NCBI RefSeq assembly: GCF_020400825.1 | Contig: NZ_JAINVH010000028.1 | Coordinates: forward strand, 1-64,000 | From: Streptomyces sp. HPF1205 | Lineage (GTDB): Bacteria > Actinomycetota > Actinomycetes > Streptomycetales > Streptomycetaceae | Direction: 5' to 3' | Length of the DNA stretch: 64,000 nt | Part shown: positions 42,311 through 51,140 of the stretch, piece after piece | How positions within the stretch are numbered: the stretch's first letter is position 1 | How the letters are laid out: the number at the start of each line of letters is the position of its first letter | Program-made: the position numbers and the translations under genes | Notes under the pieces: model-generated | Databases searched by the model: none | Seen by the model: the letters and a program-made list of their open reading frames with translations, nothing else | Told to the model about the DNA's origin: nothing

Positions 42311-45054
42311 GCGTCGCCACCCGCGGTGCCGGGGTCGGCCGCGGCCACGTCGAGCAACTGGTAGCGGTCGACGGCCTGCTTGAGCGCGGACCGGTCGATC
42401 TTGCCGTCCCGGGCCAGTTCGGTGAGCACGCCGAGGACGATCGACTGGGCGTCGATGTGGAAGAAACGGCGGGCGCCGCCGCGCGTGTCGGCGAAGCCGA
42501 AGCCGTCCGCGCCCAGCGAGGCGTAGCGGCCGGGCACCCAGCGGGCGATCTGGTCGGGCACCGAGCGCATCCAGTCGGAGACGGCCACGAACGGCCCCTC
42601 GGCCCCGGACAGCTTCCGCGTCACGTACGGGACGCGCTGCTCCTCCTCCGGGTGCAGCAGGTTGTGCTCCTCCGCCGCGACGGCGTCGCGCCGCAGTTCG
42701 TTCCACGAGGTGGCCGACCACACGTCGGCGCGTACGTTCCACTCCTCGGCGAGGATCCGCTGCGCCTCCAGCGCCCACGGCACCGCGACACCGGACGCCA
42801 TGATCTGCGCCGGGATCGAGCCGCCGTCGCCGCGCCTGAAGCGGTGGATGCCCTTGACGATGCCCTCGACGTCGACGTCGGCCGGCTCGGCAGGGTGCCG
42901 GATCGGCTCGTTGTAGACGGTCAGGTAGTAGAAGACGTCCTCGCCGGGCCTGCCGTCGGCCGTCTCGCCGTACATCCGGCGCAGGCCGTCCTGGACGATG
43001 TGCGCGATCTCGAACGAGAACGCCGGGTCGTACGCGACGCACGCCGGGTTGGTCGACGCCAGGAGCTGGGAGTGGCCGTCGGCGTGCTGCAGACCCTCAC
43101 CGGTCAGGGTCGTGCGTCCGGCGGTCGCGCCCAGGACGAAACCGCGCGCGAGCTGGTCGCCCATCTGCCAGAACTGGTCACCGGTGCGCTGGAAACCGAA
43201 CATCGAGTAGAAGACGTACACCGGGATCAGCGGCTCGCCGTGCGTGGCGTAGGCCGAGCCCGCCGCGATCAGCGAGGCCGTGCAGCCCGCCTCGGAGATG
43301 CCGTCGTGCAGCATCTGCCCGGTCGGCGACTCCTTGTACGCCAGCAGCAGCTCGCGGTCCACCGACTCGTACTGCTGGCCCAGCGGGTTGTAGATCTTGG
43401 CGCTCGGGAAGAACGCGTCCATGCCGAAGGTGCGGTACTCGTCGGGCGCGATCAGCACGAACCGCTTGCCGATCTCCTTGTCCCGCATGAGGTCCTTCAG
43501 CACGCGGACGAACGCCATGGTGGTCGCGACCTGCTGGGCGCCGGAGCCCTTCTTGGCGGTCGCGTAGGCGGCGTCGCCCGGCAGCGCCAGCGGCTTGGCC
43601 CGCACCACCCGGGTCGGCACGTAGCCACCGCAGGCCTTGCGGTGGTCGTGCATGTACTGGATCTCCTCGGAGTCGCGCCCCGGGTGGTAGTACGGCGGGT
43701 AGCCCTCCTCCAGCTGCCGGTCGGTGATCGGCAGGTGCAGCCGGTCCCGGAACCGCTTCAGGTCGTCGACCGTCAGCTTCTTCATCTGGTGGGTGGCGTT
43801 GCGGCCCTCGAAGTTGGGGCCGAGCGTCCAGCCCTTGATCGTCTGGGCCAGGATGACCGTCGGCTGGCCCTTGTGCTGCAGCGCCGCGGTGTAGGCCGCG
43901 AAGATCTTGCGGTGGTCGTGGCCGCCGCGCCCCAGGTGCAGGATCTGGTCGTCGGTGAGGTGCTCTACCATCGCGCGCAGCCGCACGTCGTCGCCGAAGA
44001 AGTGCTCGCGGATGTAGCCGCCGGTCTCGGTGGCGTACGTCTGGAACTGGCCGTCCGGCGTGGTGTTCATCTTGTTGACGAGCAGGCCGTCGCGGTCCTG
44101 GGCCAGCAGCGGGTCCCAGGAGCGGTCCCAGATCAGCTTGATGACGTTCCAGCCGGCGCCGCGGAACTGCGACTCCAGCTCCTGGATGATCTTGCCGTTG
44201 CCGCGCACCGGGCCGTCCAGCCGCTGCAGGTTGCAGTTGACCACGAAGGTCAGGTTGTCCAGGCCCTCGCGGGCGGCGATGGAGAGCTGGCCCAGCGACT
44301 CGGGCTCGTCCATCTCGCCGTCGCCGAGGAACGCCCACACGTGCGAGCGCGAGGTGTCGGCGATGCCGCGCGCCTCCATGTAGCGGTTCATCCGCGCCTG
44401 GTAGATCGCGCTGATCGGGCCCAGGCCCATGGAGACGGTCGGGAACTCCCAGAAGTCCGGCATCAGCCGCGGGTGCGGGTAGCTGGACAGGCCGTAGGGG
44501 GCCTTGGACCTCTCCTGCCGGAAGGCGTCGAGGTGGGCCTCGCTCAGCCGGTCGAGCAGGAACGCGCGGGCGTAGATGCCCGGCGAGGCGTGGCCCTGGA
44601 AGAAGACCTGGTCGCCGCCGGTGCCGTCGTCCTTGCCGCGGAAGAAGTGGTTGAAGCCCACGTCGTACAGCGACGCGGAGGAGGCGAAGGTCGCGATGTG
44701 GCCGCCGACGCCGATGCCGGGGCGCTGCGCGCGCGAGACCATGACGGCCGCGTTCCACCGGGTCGCGTTCAGGATCTTGCGCTCGATCTCCTCGTTGCCG
44801 GGGAAGAACGGCTCGTCCTTGGTCGCGATGGTGTTGACGTAGTCGCTGCTGCGCATCTCGGGGACCGCGACACGCCTCTCGCGGGCCCGCTCGATGAGGC
44901 GGAGCATCAGGTAACGGGCTCGCTCCCGGCCGCGCTCGTCGATGGCGGCGTCGAGCGAGTCGAGCCACTCCGCCGTCTCCTCGGGATCGAAGTCCGGGAC
45001 CTGGCTGGGAAGGCCGCCAATGATGATCGGGTTGCGATCGGATCCGGAAGCCAC
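42307..45054 (-). CDS. aceE: Pyruvate dehydrogenase E1 component, homodimeric type (AceE)
   Basis: A 915-aa thiamine-diphosphate enzyme that decarboxylates pyruvate in the pyruvate dehydrogenase complex. The ThDP/Mg motif is FLGDGEMDEPESLG with the partner NCNLQRLDGPVRGNGK. Other signatures are GGHIATFASSASLYDVGFNHFF at substrate entry and the transketolase-like middle domain (EYRTFGMDAFFPS). Length matches the E. coli-type single-chain E1. The start at 45054 has AAGGAAC upstream. A Crp-type site lies 224 bp upstream, so carbon-related control is possible. Confidence 0.96.
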   Translation of the reverse strand: MASGSDRNPIIIGGLPSQVPDFDPEETAEWLDSLDAAIDERGRERARYLMLRLIERARERRVAVPEMRSSDYVNTIATKDEPFFPGNEEIERKILNATRWNAAVMVSRAQRPGIGVGGHIATFASSASLYDVGFNHFFRGKDDGTGGDQVFFQGHASPGIYARAFLLDRLSEAHLDAFRQERSKAPYGLSSYPHPRLMPDFWEFPTVSMGLGPISAIYQARMNRYMEARGIADTSRSHVWAFLGDGEMDEPESLGQLSIAAREGLDNLTFVVNCNLQRLDGPVRGNGKIIQELESQFRGAGWNVIKLIWDRSWDPLLAQDRDGLLVNKMNTTPDGQFQTYATETGGYIREHFFGDDVRLRAMVEHLTDDQILHLGRGGHDHRKIFAAYTAALQHKGQPTVILAQTIKGWTLGPNFEGRNATHQMKKLTVDDLKRFRDRLHLPITDRQLEEGYPPYYHPGRDSEEIQYMHDHRKACGGYVPTRVVRAKPLALPGDAAYATAKKGSGAQQVATTMAFVRVLKDLMRDKEIGKRFVLIAPDEYRTFGMDAFFPSAKIYNPLGQQYESVDRELLLAYKESPTGQMLHDGISEAGCTASLIAAGSAYATHGEPLIPVYVFYSMFGFQRTGDQFWQMGDQLARGFVLGATAGRTTLTGEGLQHADGHSQLLASTNPACVAYDPAFSFEIAHIVQDGLRRMYGETADGRPGEDVFYYLTVYNEPIRHPAEPADVDVEGIVKGIHRFRRGDGGSIPAQIMASGVAVPWALEAQRILAEEWNVRADVWSATSWNELRRDAVAAEEHNLLHPEEEQRVPYVTRKLSGAEGPFVAVSDWMRSVPDQIARWVPGRYASLGADGFGFADTRGGARRFFHIDAQSIVLGVLTELARDGKIDRSALKQAVDRYQLLDVAAADPGTAGGDA

Positions 45055-45460
45055 GCTGTTCCTTCACTGAATAGGCTGAACGAAAGGTGCTCTGCTGGGG
45101 TCGCGCCGCATCCATCGTGTACCGCCGTGTTCGATACGTCATCTCTACCGAGCGGTAACCGCTGGGGCCGCGAAGCGGGCGGGATGGCGGTCGGCGTGGC
45201 CGAACCCGAACTCTACGCCCACCCGGTGCCACCACCGGCGCCACGGGGCCAATCGTCCACAACACCGGCAAACCGGAGTGATCTGCGTCACCATGGGAGG
45301 TACGGGTTGCGGGGAAGACGGTCGAATCATCACCGTTTCGGCGGTCTCGTACGCCGGGTACTTGCGCGATCCGCCGCGCCCGTGTGGACTACCGCCAATA
45401 CGCCCGCACCGTCGCGGGCACCAGAAGACCCAAGAGAGTTCCCATGACAGGAGGCAAAGC
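45055..45460. other. Divergent region between aceE and DUF3052 genes
   Basis: About 400 bp with no supported gene. It contains the Crp-type site at 45278-45291 and must hold the promoters of both flanking genes, but I see no confident -10/-35 pair. Confidence 0.5.
45278..45291. promoter_or_regulatory. Crp-type operator between aceE and DUF3052 genes
   Basis: GTGATCTGCGTCAC matches the Streptomyces Crp pattern GTG-N6-GNCAC at every defined position. It is 224 bp from aceE and 170 bp from the DUF3052 gene. Confidence 0.6.
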
Positions 45461-45901
45461 GTGAGCGCGACCGCGGACCACGCGGAGGAGCGGACCAACC
45501 CGGCGAGCCGGCTTGGTTTCGAGCCCGGACAGGTGGTCCAGGAGCTCGGGTACGACGAGGACTGCGACCAGGAGCTCCGCGAGGGTATCGAGGAGCTCAC
45601 GGGCGAGGATCTCGTCGATGAGGAGTACGACGACGTGCCCGACGCCGTCCTGCTGTGGTTCCGCGAGGAGGACGGCGACCTCACCGACGCCCTCGTCGAC
45701 GCTTCGTCGACCGTCGACCCCGGCGCCCCGATCTGGCTGATGACGCCCAAGACCGGGCGCGACGGCCACGTCGAGCCCAGCGAGATCGGCGAGGCGGCGC
45801 AGACCGCGGGGCTGGCCCAGACCAGCAGCGTGAACGCGGCGAAGGACTGGACCGGCAGCCGCCTGGTCACCCCGAAGACCGCGCGCGCCGGCAAGCGCTA
45901 G
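45461..45901 (+). CDS. DUF3052 domain protein
   Basis: A 146-aa acidic protein of the actinobacterial DUF3052 family, function unknown. Conserved features are ASRLGFEPGQVVQELGYDED at the start, YDDVPDAVLLWFREEDGDL in the middle and IWLMTPKTGRDGHVEPSEI. It is consistently the divergent neighbour of aceE in Streptomyces chromosomes. GTG 45461 has GGAGG 6 nt upstream. Confidence 0.92.
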   Translation: MSATADHAEERTNPASRLGFEPGQVVQELGYDEDCDQELREGIEELTGEDLVDEEYDDVPDAVLLWFREEDGDLTDALVDASSTVDPGAPIWLMTPKTGRDGHVEPSEIGEAAQTAGLAQTSSVNAAKDWTGSRLVTPKTARAGKR

Positions 45902-46093
45902 CCTCCGGCGGTTCACCGGGCCGCCCCGGGCTCGCCCGCAGCGTGCCCGGGCCGCGGCGCGCGCCGCGGCCCGCCAGGGCCGCACCCCCGGGTTTCCCGG
46001 CGAACCGCCGGACGTTCCCGCGCCCCTTCGGGGGCGCTCCGGGCGAGCCCCGCGGCGGCAGCCGCAGACCACTACGGAGGGACCGGAGGGACC

Positions 46094-46570
46094 GTGGACC
46101 TCGAAGGCCGGCCCGCCCCGGGCTTCGCGCTGCCCGACCAGCACGGGCGGACCGTACGGCTCGCCGATTTCCGCGGGAAGAAGGACGTCGTGCTGATGTT
46201 CTTCCCGTTCGCCTTCACCGGGGTGTGCACGGGGGAGCTGCGCGCGGTGCAGGCGGAGCTGGCCGCCTTCCAGGACGACAGCACGCAGGTGCTGGCGGTG
46301 AGCTGCGACTCCATGCACGCCCTGCGGGTCTTCTCCGACGCCGAGGGCCTGGACTTCCCGCTGCTGTCCGATTTCTGGCCGCACGGGGCGGCCTCCCGCG
46401 CCTACGGCGTCTTCGCCGAGGACAAGGGCTGCGCGCTGCGCGGCACCTTCGTCGTCGACCGGCGCGGCACCGTCCGCTGGACCGTCGTCAACGGCCTTCC
46501 CGACGCCCGGGACCTTCATGAGTACGCAAAGGCGCTCCAGGCCCTGCGTACGGAGGGAACCGGTCACTAA
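46094..46570 (+). CDS. AhpE-like peroxiredoxin
   Basis: A 158-aa thioredoxin-fold peroxidase. The peroxidatic cysteine is in FAFTGVCTGELR (C45) and the conserved Pro/Thr pair precedes it. A resolving Cys near the C-terminus is not obvious, so it is a 1-Cys or atypical enzyme related to mycobacterial AhpE, reducing organic hydroperoxides. GTG 46094 follows GGAGGGA. It lies just upstream of the TerD genes, a stress-related context. Confidence 0.92.
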   Translation: MDLEGRPAPGFALPDQHGRTVRLADFRGKKDVVLMFFPFAFTGVCTGELRAVQAELAAFQDDSTQVLAVSCDSMHALRVFSDAEGLDFPLLSDFWPHGAASRAYGVFAEDKGCALRGTFVVDRRGTVRWTVVNGLPDARDLHEYAKALQALRTEGTGH

Positions 46571-46653
46571 GCTCGGCTCGTTGATCCGGCACGTACAGCA
46601 CACGACGCGGCCCGGCGGGAGCCCGGCCGCACCGAACGGACGGGAGAGGACTC

Positions 46654-47229
46654 GTGGGAGTCAGCCTCAGCAAGGGTGGCAACGTCTCGCTGACCAAGGA
46701 GGCGCCGAACCTCACCGCGGTCATGGTCGGCCTGGGCTGGGACGCCCGCACCACCACGGGCACCGACTTCGACCTGGACGCGAGCGCGCTGCTCACCGAC
46801 GAACAGGGCAAGGTCCTGTCCGACCAGCACTTCGTGTTCTTCAACAACCTCAAGAGCCCCGACGGCTCGGTCGAGCACACCGGCGACAACCTCACCGGTG
46901 AGGGCGAGGGCGACGACGAGGTGATCAACGTCAACCTGGCCGCGGTGCCGCAGCAGGTGGCCAAGATCGTCTTCCCGGTCTCGATCTACGACGCCGAGCC
47001 GCGCCAGCAGAGCTTCGGCCAGGTGCGCAACGCCTACATCCGTGTCGTCAACCAGGCCGACCAGCGCGAGCTGGCCCGGTACGACCTGACCGAGGACGCC
47101 TCCACGGAGACCGCCATGGTCTTCGGCGAGCTGTACCGGCACGGCGGGGAGTGGAAGTTCCGGGCCATCGGCCAGGGGTACGCCTCGGGCCTGCGCGGCA
47201 TCGCGCAGGACTTCGGCGTCAACGTCTGA
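46654..47229 (+). CDS. terD: TerD-family protein (tellurium/stress resistance)
   Basis: A 191-aa TerD-domain protein. The calcium-binding signature is TDFDLDASALL (D38, D40, D42), followed by FFNNLKSPDGSVEHTGDN and the C-terminal GEWKFRAIGQGYASGL. TerD proteins bind Ca2+ and gather at the membrane with TerC in tellurite, phage and colicin resistance networks; in Streptomyces they also affect development. GTG 46654 has GGAGAGGA upstream. It is about 70% identical by eye to the next gene, a tandem duplicate, and its stop codon is the first unit of a 14-bp repeat. Confidence 0.95.
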   Translation: MGVSLSKGGNVSLTKEAPNLTAVMVGLGWDARTTTGTDFDLDASALLTDEQGKVLSDQHFVFFNNLKSPDGSVEHTGDNLTGEGEGDDEVINVNLAAVPQQVAKIVFPVSIYDAEPRQQSFGQVRNAYIRVVNQADQRELARYDLTEDASTETAMVFGELYRHGGEWKFRAIGQGYASGLRGIAQDFGVNV

Positions 47230-47268
47230 CCGCCACCACCTGACGGCCACCACCTGACCGCCACCACC
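47227..47268. repeat. 14-bp tandem repeat, three copies, each starting with TGA
   Basis: TGACCGCCACCACC repeated three times between the terD copies; the first TGA is the stop codon of the upstream gene. Confidence 0.85.
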
Positions 47269-47317
47269 TGATCGGGCCGCCGATCGCGCCAGCAGCAACC
47301 GGGGAGGACACAACCAC

Positions 47318-47893
47318 ATGGGCGTCACGCTCGCCAAGGGAGGCAATGTCTCCCTCTCCAAGGCCGCGCCGAATCTCACCCAGGTGCAGATCGGCCTGGG
47401 CTGGAGGGCCCGCTCGACCACCGGAGCCGACTTCGACCTGGACGCGAGCGCGCTGCTGTGCGCGAACGGCCGGGTACTGGGGGACGAGTACTTCGTCTTC
47501 TACAACAACCTCAAGAGCCCGGAGGGCTCCGTCGAGCACACCGGCGACGAACTGGTCGGCGGTACCGGGGGCGACGACGAGACGATCCTGGTGGACCTCA
47601 CCTCCGTCCCGGACCGGGTGGACAAGATCGTCTTCCCGGTGTCGATCTACGACGCCGACACCCGGGCGCAGACTTTCGGCCAGGTCAGCGACGCCTACAT
47701 CCGTGTCGTCAACCAGTCCGACGGGTCGGAGCTGGCCCGCTACGACCTGACCGAGGACGCCTCGACCGAGACCGCGATGATCTTCGGCGAGCTGTACCGG
47801 TACGGCGGGGAGTGGAAGTTCCGGGCCGTCGGCCAGGGGTACGCCTCCGGTCTGCGCGGCATCGCCCTAGACTTCGGGGTCAACGTTTCGTAA
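47318..47893 (+). CDS. terD: TerD-family protein (second copy)
   Basis: A 191-aa TerD paralogue of the preceding gene, with the same calcium signature (ADFDLDASALL), YNNLKSPEGSVEHTGDE and GEWKFRAVGQGYASGL. ATG 47318 has GGGGAGGA upstream. The pair together with the TerC-like gene 54 bp downstream forms the membrane-associated Ter group; tandem TerD copies are usual because these proteins work as hetero-oligomers. Confidence 0.95.
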   Translation: MGVTLAKGGNVSLSKAAPNLTQVQIGLGWRARSTTGADFDLDASALLCANGRVLGDEYFVFYNNLKSPEGSVEHTGDELVGGTGGDDETILVDLTSVPDRVDKIVFPVSIYDADTRAQTFGQVSDAYIRVVNQSDGSELARYDLTEDASTETAMIFGELYRYGGEWKFRAVGQGYASGLRGIALDFGVNVS

Positions 47894-47947
47894 AGCCGCG
47901 TACCGCGCGGGGGACCCCGTGGTCATGAACGATTGGGTGGGAAGCAC

Positions 47948-49132
47948 GTGCTCCTGAGAACATTCGGCTGGTCGTTGGGCGTCACGGCCCTCGGCCTGGC
48001 CGCGGCCGGCTATTTCTGGCAGGGCAAGGGGCTCGCGCTGGTCGCGATTCTCGCCGTCCTGGAGATCTCGCTCTCCTTCGACAACGCGGTGGTCAACGCC
48101 GGCATCCTGCGCAAGCTCAACCCGTTCTGGCAGCGGATCTTCCTGACCATCGGTGTCCTGATCGCCGTCTTCGGCATGCGGCTGATCTTCCCGATCATCA
48201 TCGTGGCGGTGACGGCCAAGCTCAGCCCGTGGGAAGCGGTCAAGGTCGCGGTCAACGACCACGACCGGTACGAGACCCTGGTCACCAACGCCCACCCGGC
48301 GATCGCGGCCTTCGGCGGGATGTTCCTGCTGATGATCTTCCTCGACTTCATCTTCGAGGAGCGCGAGATCACCTGGCTGTCCTGGCTGGAGAAGCCGCTG
48401 GCCAAGCTGGGCAAGCTGGACATGCTCTCGGTGGTGGTCGCGCTGGTCGCCCTGATCATCGCCGGCACCACGGTCGCCACCGGGGTCCCGCTGCACGGCG
48501 CGGGTCTGCACGGCCACGTGGACAAGGCCGAGACCGTGTTCCTGTCCGGGATCGCGGGCCTGGTCACGTACCTCGTCGTCGGCGGCATCTCCGGCTTCTT
48601 CGAGGAGCAGCTGGAGGACGAGGACGAGGACGGGGACGAGGAAGGCGCCCGGGACGAGGCGGACGGCGGCGAGGACGGCGCCCCGGCGAAGCGGCCGATA
48701 GGTGCCGCCCGGGCCGCGGGCCTGGCGGGCAAGGCCGCGTTCTTCATGTTCCTGTACCTGGAGGTCATCGACGCCTCGTTCTCCTTCGACGGCGTCGTCG
48801 GCGCCTTCGCGATCAGCAACGACATCTTCCAGATCGCGCTGGGCCTGGGCATCGGCGCGATGTACATCAGGTCGCTGACCGTCTTCCTGGTCCGCAAGGG
48901 CACCCTGGACGACTACGTCTACCTCGAACACGGCGCCCACTACGCCATCGGCGCCCTGGCGGTCATCCTGCTGGTCACGATCAAGTACGAGGTCAGCGAG
49001 GTGGTCACCGGCCTGGTCGGGGTCGTCCTGATCGTGGCCTCGTACTGGTCCTCGGTGGTACGCAACCGGCGGCTCGGGGAAGGATCCGAGCAGTCGGACG
49101 ACGACAAGGCGGAGATGGCGTCCCGGGTCTGA
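47948..49132 (+). CDS. TerC-like integral membrane protein (DUF475)
   Basis: A 394-aa membrane protein of the TerC superfamily (DUF475 branch), with about nine hydrophobic helices. The two inverted-repeat signatures are SLSFDNAVVNAGI and SFSFDGVVGAFAIS, with acidic residues inside helices that probably coordinate metal. A very acidic cytosolic loop (Glu/Asp-rich, about residues 220-240) joins the halves. TerC proteins anchor TerD complexes and are linked to metal ion homeostasis. GTG 47948 is chosen with GGTGGGAAG upstream; a TTG at 47933 is the only earlier option. A hairpin follows the stop. Confidence 0.92.
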   Translation: MLLRTFGWSLGVTALGLAAAGYFWQGKGLALVAILAVLEISLSFDNAVVNAGILRKLNPFWQRIFLTIGVLIAVFGMRLIFPIIIVAVTAKLSPWEAVKVAVNDHDRYETLVTNAHPAIAAFGGMFLLMIFLDFIFEEREITWLSWLEKPLAKLGKLDMLSVVVALVALIIAGTTVATGVPLHGAGLHGHVDKAETVFLSGIAGLVTYLVVGGISGFFEEQLEDEDEDGDEEGARDEADGGEDGAPAKRPIGAARAAGLAGKAAFFMFLYLEVIDASFSFDGVVGAFAISNDIFQIALGLGIGAMYIRSLTVFLVRKGTLDDYVYLEHGAHYAIGALAVILLVTIKYEVSEVVTGLVGVVLIVASYWSSVVRNRRLGEGSEQSDDDKAEMASRV

Positions 49133-49152
49133 CCCGGCCGCCGGCTTTCGTA

Positions 49153-49182
49153 CGCTGCCCCCGCCGTCCGGTGGGGGCAGCG
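49153..49182 (+). terminator. Hairpin after the TerC-like gene
   Basis: Perfect 10-bp stem CGCTGCCCCC/GGGGGCAGCG with a 10-nt loop, 20 nt after the stop codon. Confidence 0.65.
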
Positions 49183-49213
49183 CCGTATCTCGACAGGGGA
49201 GGGTGAACGGCAG

Positions 49214-49945
49214 ATGGCCTGGTGGCGGTTCCTGCGGCCCAGCGGTGTCCAGCAGCTCGACGTCGCCAACGCGCACTCGGTGGAACTCACCAAGCGGCAC
49301 CCGGTGATATCGCTCACCAAGCAGGGCGCCGCGGTCGGCAACATGCGGGTCAACCTGTCGTGGTCGATGCGCACCTCCGACACCGGCGGCTGGACCGCGG
49401 ACCGCCCCGGCTTCCTGCGCCGCCAGCTCGAACTGTTCCGGCCCCAGGTGGTCCAGGCGGCGGGGCCGGCGATGGTCAACGTCGACCTGGACCTCGCCTG
49501 CCTGTACGAGCTGGCCGACGGCACCAAGGGCGTGGTCCAGCCGCTCGGCAACTTCCTGGGCGACCTGGACCAGCCGCCGTACATCCAGATGAGCGGCGAC
49601 GACCGGTTCGGCAGCGGCAGCGGCGAGACGCTCTTCATCAACTTCGACCAGCGCGAGAAGTTCAAGCGGCTGCTGGTCTTCGTGTACATCTACGACGGCA
49701 CGCCCGCCTTCGACCGCACCCACGCGAAGGTCGAGATCTTCCCCGGCTCCGGCCCCCGGATCGAGATCCCGCTCACCGAGCGGGAGCCGCAGGCCCGGTC
49801 CTGCGCGGTGGTCCTCATCGAGAACAACAAGGGCGAGCTGACCGTGCGCCGCGAGGTCAAGTACGTCTACGGCTTCCAGGCCGAGATCGACCGGCTGTAC
49901 GGGTGGGGTCTGCAGTGGGGGCGGGGCTACAAGACGAAGGTCTGA
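49214..49945 (+). CDS. TerA-like TerD-superfamily protein
   Basis: A 243-aa TerD-superfamily protein of the TerA type. It has an N-terminal helix region (MAWWRFLRPSGVQQLDVANA), then one TerD-like domain with VNVDLDLACLYELADG in place of the classic DFDLDAS, and the phrase DDRFGSGSGETLFINFDQREKFKRL typical of TerA. It lacks the full set of calcium aspartates. Such proteins are consistent members of Ter complexes. ATG 49214 follows GGGGAGGG. Convergent with the TerD-tail gene. Confidence 0.88.
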   Translation: MAWWRFLRPSGVQQLDVANAHSVELTKRHPVISLTKQGAAVGNMRVNLSWSMRTSDTGGWTADRPGFLRRQLELFRPQVVQAAGPAMVNVDLDLACLYELADGTKGVVQPLGNFLGDLDQPPYIQMSGDDRFGSGSGETLFINFDQREKFKRLLVFVYIYDGTPAFDRTHAKVEIFPGSGPRIEIPLTEREPQARSCAVVLIENNKGELTVRREVKYVYGFQAEIDRLYGWGLQWGRGYKTKV

Positions 49946-49981
49946 GGCGCCCCGCCGCCCGCGCGGGGCCGGTCCGCGCCC

Positions 49982-50953
49982 TCAGCGTCCCGGCTGGAAC
50001 TGGGGGCCCTGCGGGGGCAGGACGAAGGCCGGCTCCGCCTGCGGGACGGGGGCCGGGACGGTGGCCGCCACCGGCTGCGGATAGCCGTAGGCCGGCCAGC
50101 CCTGCTGGGGCTGCTGGTGGACCGGGGGCGGCACGGGTGCCGAGACCGGCTGCGGGTAGCCGTACGCGGGCTGGGCGGGCACGTGGCCCGGCTGCGGAGG
50201 CGGCAGCGGGTAGCCGTACGCCGCGGCCGGGACGGGCCCGGCGGGGGGCGGCGGCGCGGCGGGGAACGGCGGGTGGTGCGGTGCGGTGCGGCCGGAGGCG
50301 GTGCCGGAGTCCGGGGCCTCGGCGCCCCCTCCGGGCCGCACGCCGCCCGTGTTGTCCGGCCCGGCCGCGCTCCCGCCGGAGGCGCCGTCCATGCCGTCGA
50401 CGTCGTCCACCGCGATGCCGAACTCCGTGGCCAGCCCCACCAGGCCCGAGGTGTAGCCCTGGCCGAGCGCGCGGAACTTCCAGCCGGCGTCCTTACGGTA
50501 CAGCTCGCCGCAGATCAGGGCGGTCTCCTCGCCCGTGTCCGGGACGACCTCGAAGGTGATCAGCGGGGCCGCGTGCGCCGGTCCCGTACTCTCGTAGAGG
50601 GACAGGCCGAGGTCGCGGACGAGGCGGAACGGGCCGCCGTCGCAGGAGGCGGCGATCACCACCCGGTCGACGGAGGCGTCGAGCTTGGCCAGGTCCACCT
50701 CGACGGTGTCGGTCAGGCCGTCGGGGACGCGCTTCTTGGGCAGATGGCGGGCCAGGCCCGAGGGGTGGCGGGGTTCGTTGTAGAAGACGAAGTCCGCGTC
50801 GGAGCGGACCCGCCCGTCGGGACCCACCAGCAGCATCGAGGCGTCCACGTCGGGTGCCCCGGGACCGGGGCTCCAGCGCAGCACGGCCCGGACGCCGTGG
50901 GCGTCCAGCGGGAGGTTCGACCCCTTGACCATCCGTTGCGTCATAGCGGCCAT
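49982..50953 (-). CDS. TerD-domain protein with Pro/Gln/Tyr-rich C-terminal tail
   Basis: A 323-aa protein. Residues 1-~185 are a TerD domain (PDVDASMLLVGPDGRV, FYNEPRHPSGLARH, GWKFRALGQGYTSGLVGLA), and the rest is a low-complexity tail with recurrent AYGYPQP and YGYPLP motifs, resembling adhesive or phase-separating tails. ATG 50953 has GGAGGGG 6 nt upstream. It is divergent from the citrate-lyase-like gene that starts the Ter-associated biosynthetic set. The tail may mediate multivalent contacts; that is inference. Confidence 0.9.
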   Translation of the reverse strand: MAAMTQRMVKGSNLPLDAHGVRAVLRWSPGPGAPDVDASMLLVGPDGRVRSDADFVFYNEPRHPSGLARHLPKKRVPDGLTDTVEVDLAKLDASVDRVVIAASCDGGPFRLVRDLGLSLYESTGPAHAAPLITFEVVPDTGEETALICGELYRKDAGWKFRALGQGYTSGLVGLATEFGIAVDDVDGMDGASGGSAAGPDNTGGVRPGGGAEAPDSGTASGRTAPHHPPFPAAPPPPAGPVPAAAYGYPLPPPQPGHVPAQPAYGYPQPVSAPVPPPVHQQPQQGWPAYGYPQPVAATVPAPVPQAEPAFVLPPQGPQFQPGR

Positions 50954-51140
50954 CCTGCCCCTCCGGCCGGGTGGCAGACAACGCGGCGGTACGCGGGGGG
51001 CCGGCGGCCGGGTGTGACGGTCACGCCATGGACCTGCGCCGGTTACCTGTTCTTCATACGCGACGGGAACCTGTACCGCACACTCGTACGTACGATAATC
51101 GGCCAGATGTGTTCCAGCCCACGATCCAGAAAGGGGGCGC

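Noticed and set aside
42457..45447. 996-codon plus-strand frame opposite aceE
   Set aside because: Antisense shadow: no domain, Val/Arg/Asp-biased, and aceE on the other strand is unambiguous.
46571..46653. Possible tRNA-like sequence before terD
   Set aside because: The GTTGATCC segment does not form acceptor, D or T arms.
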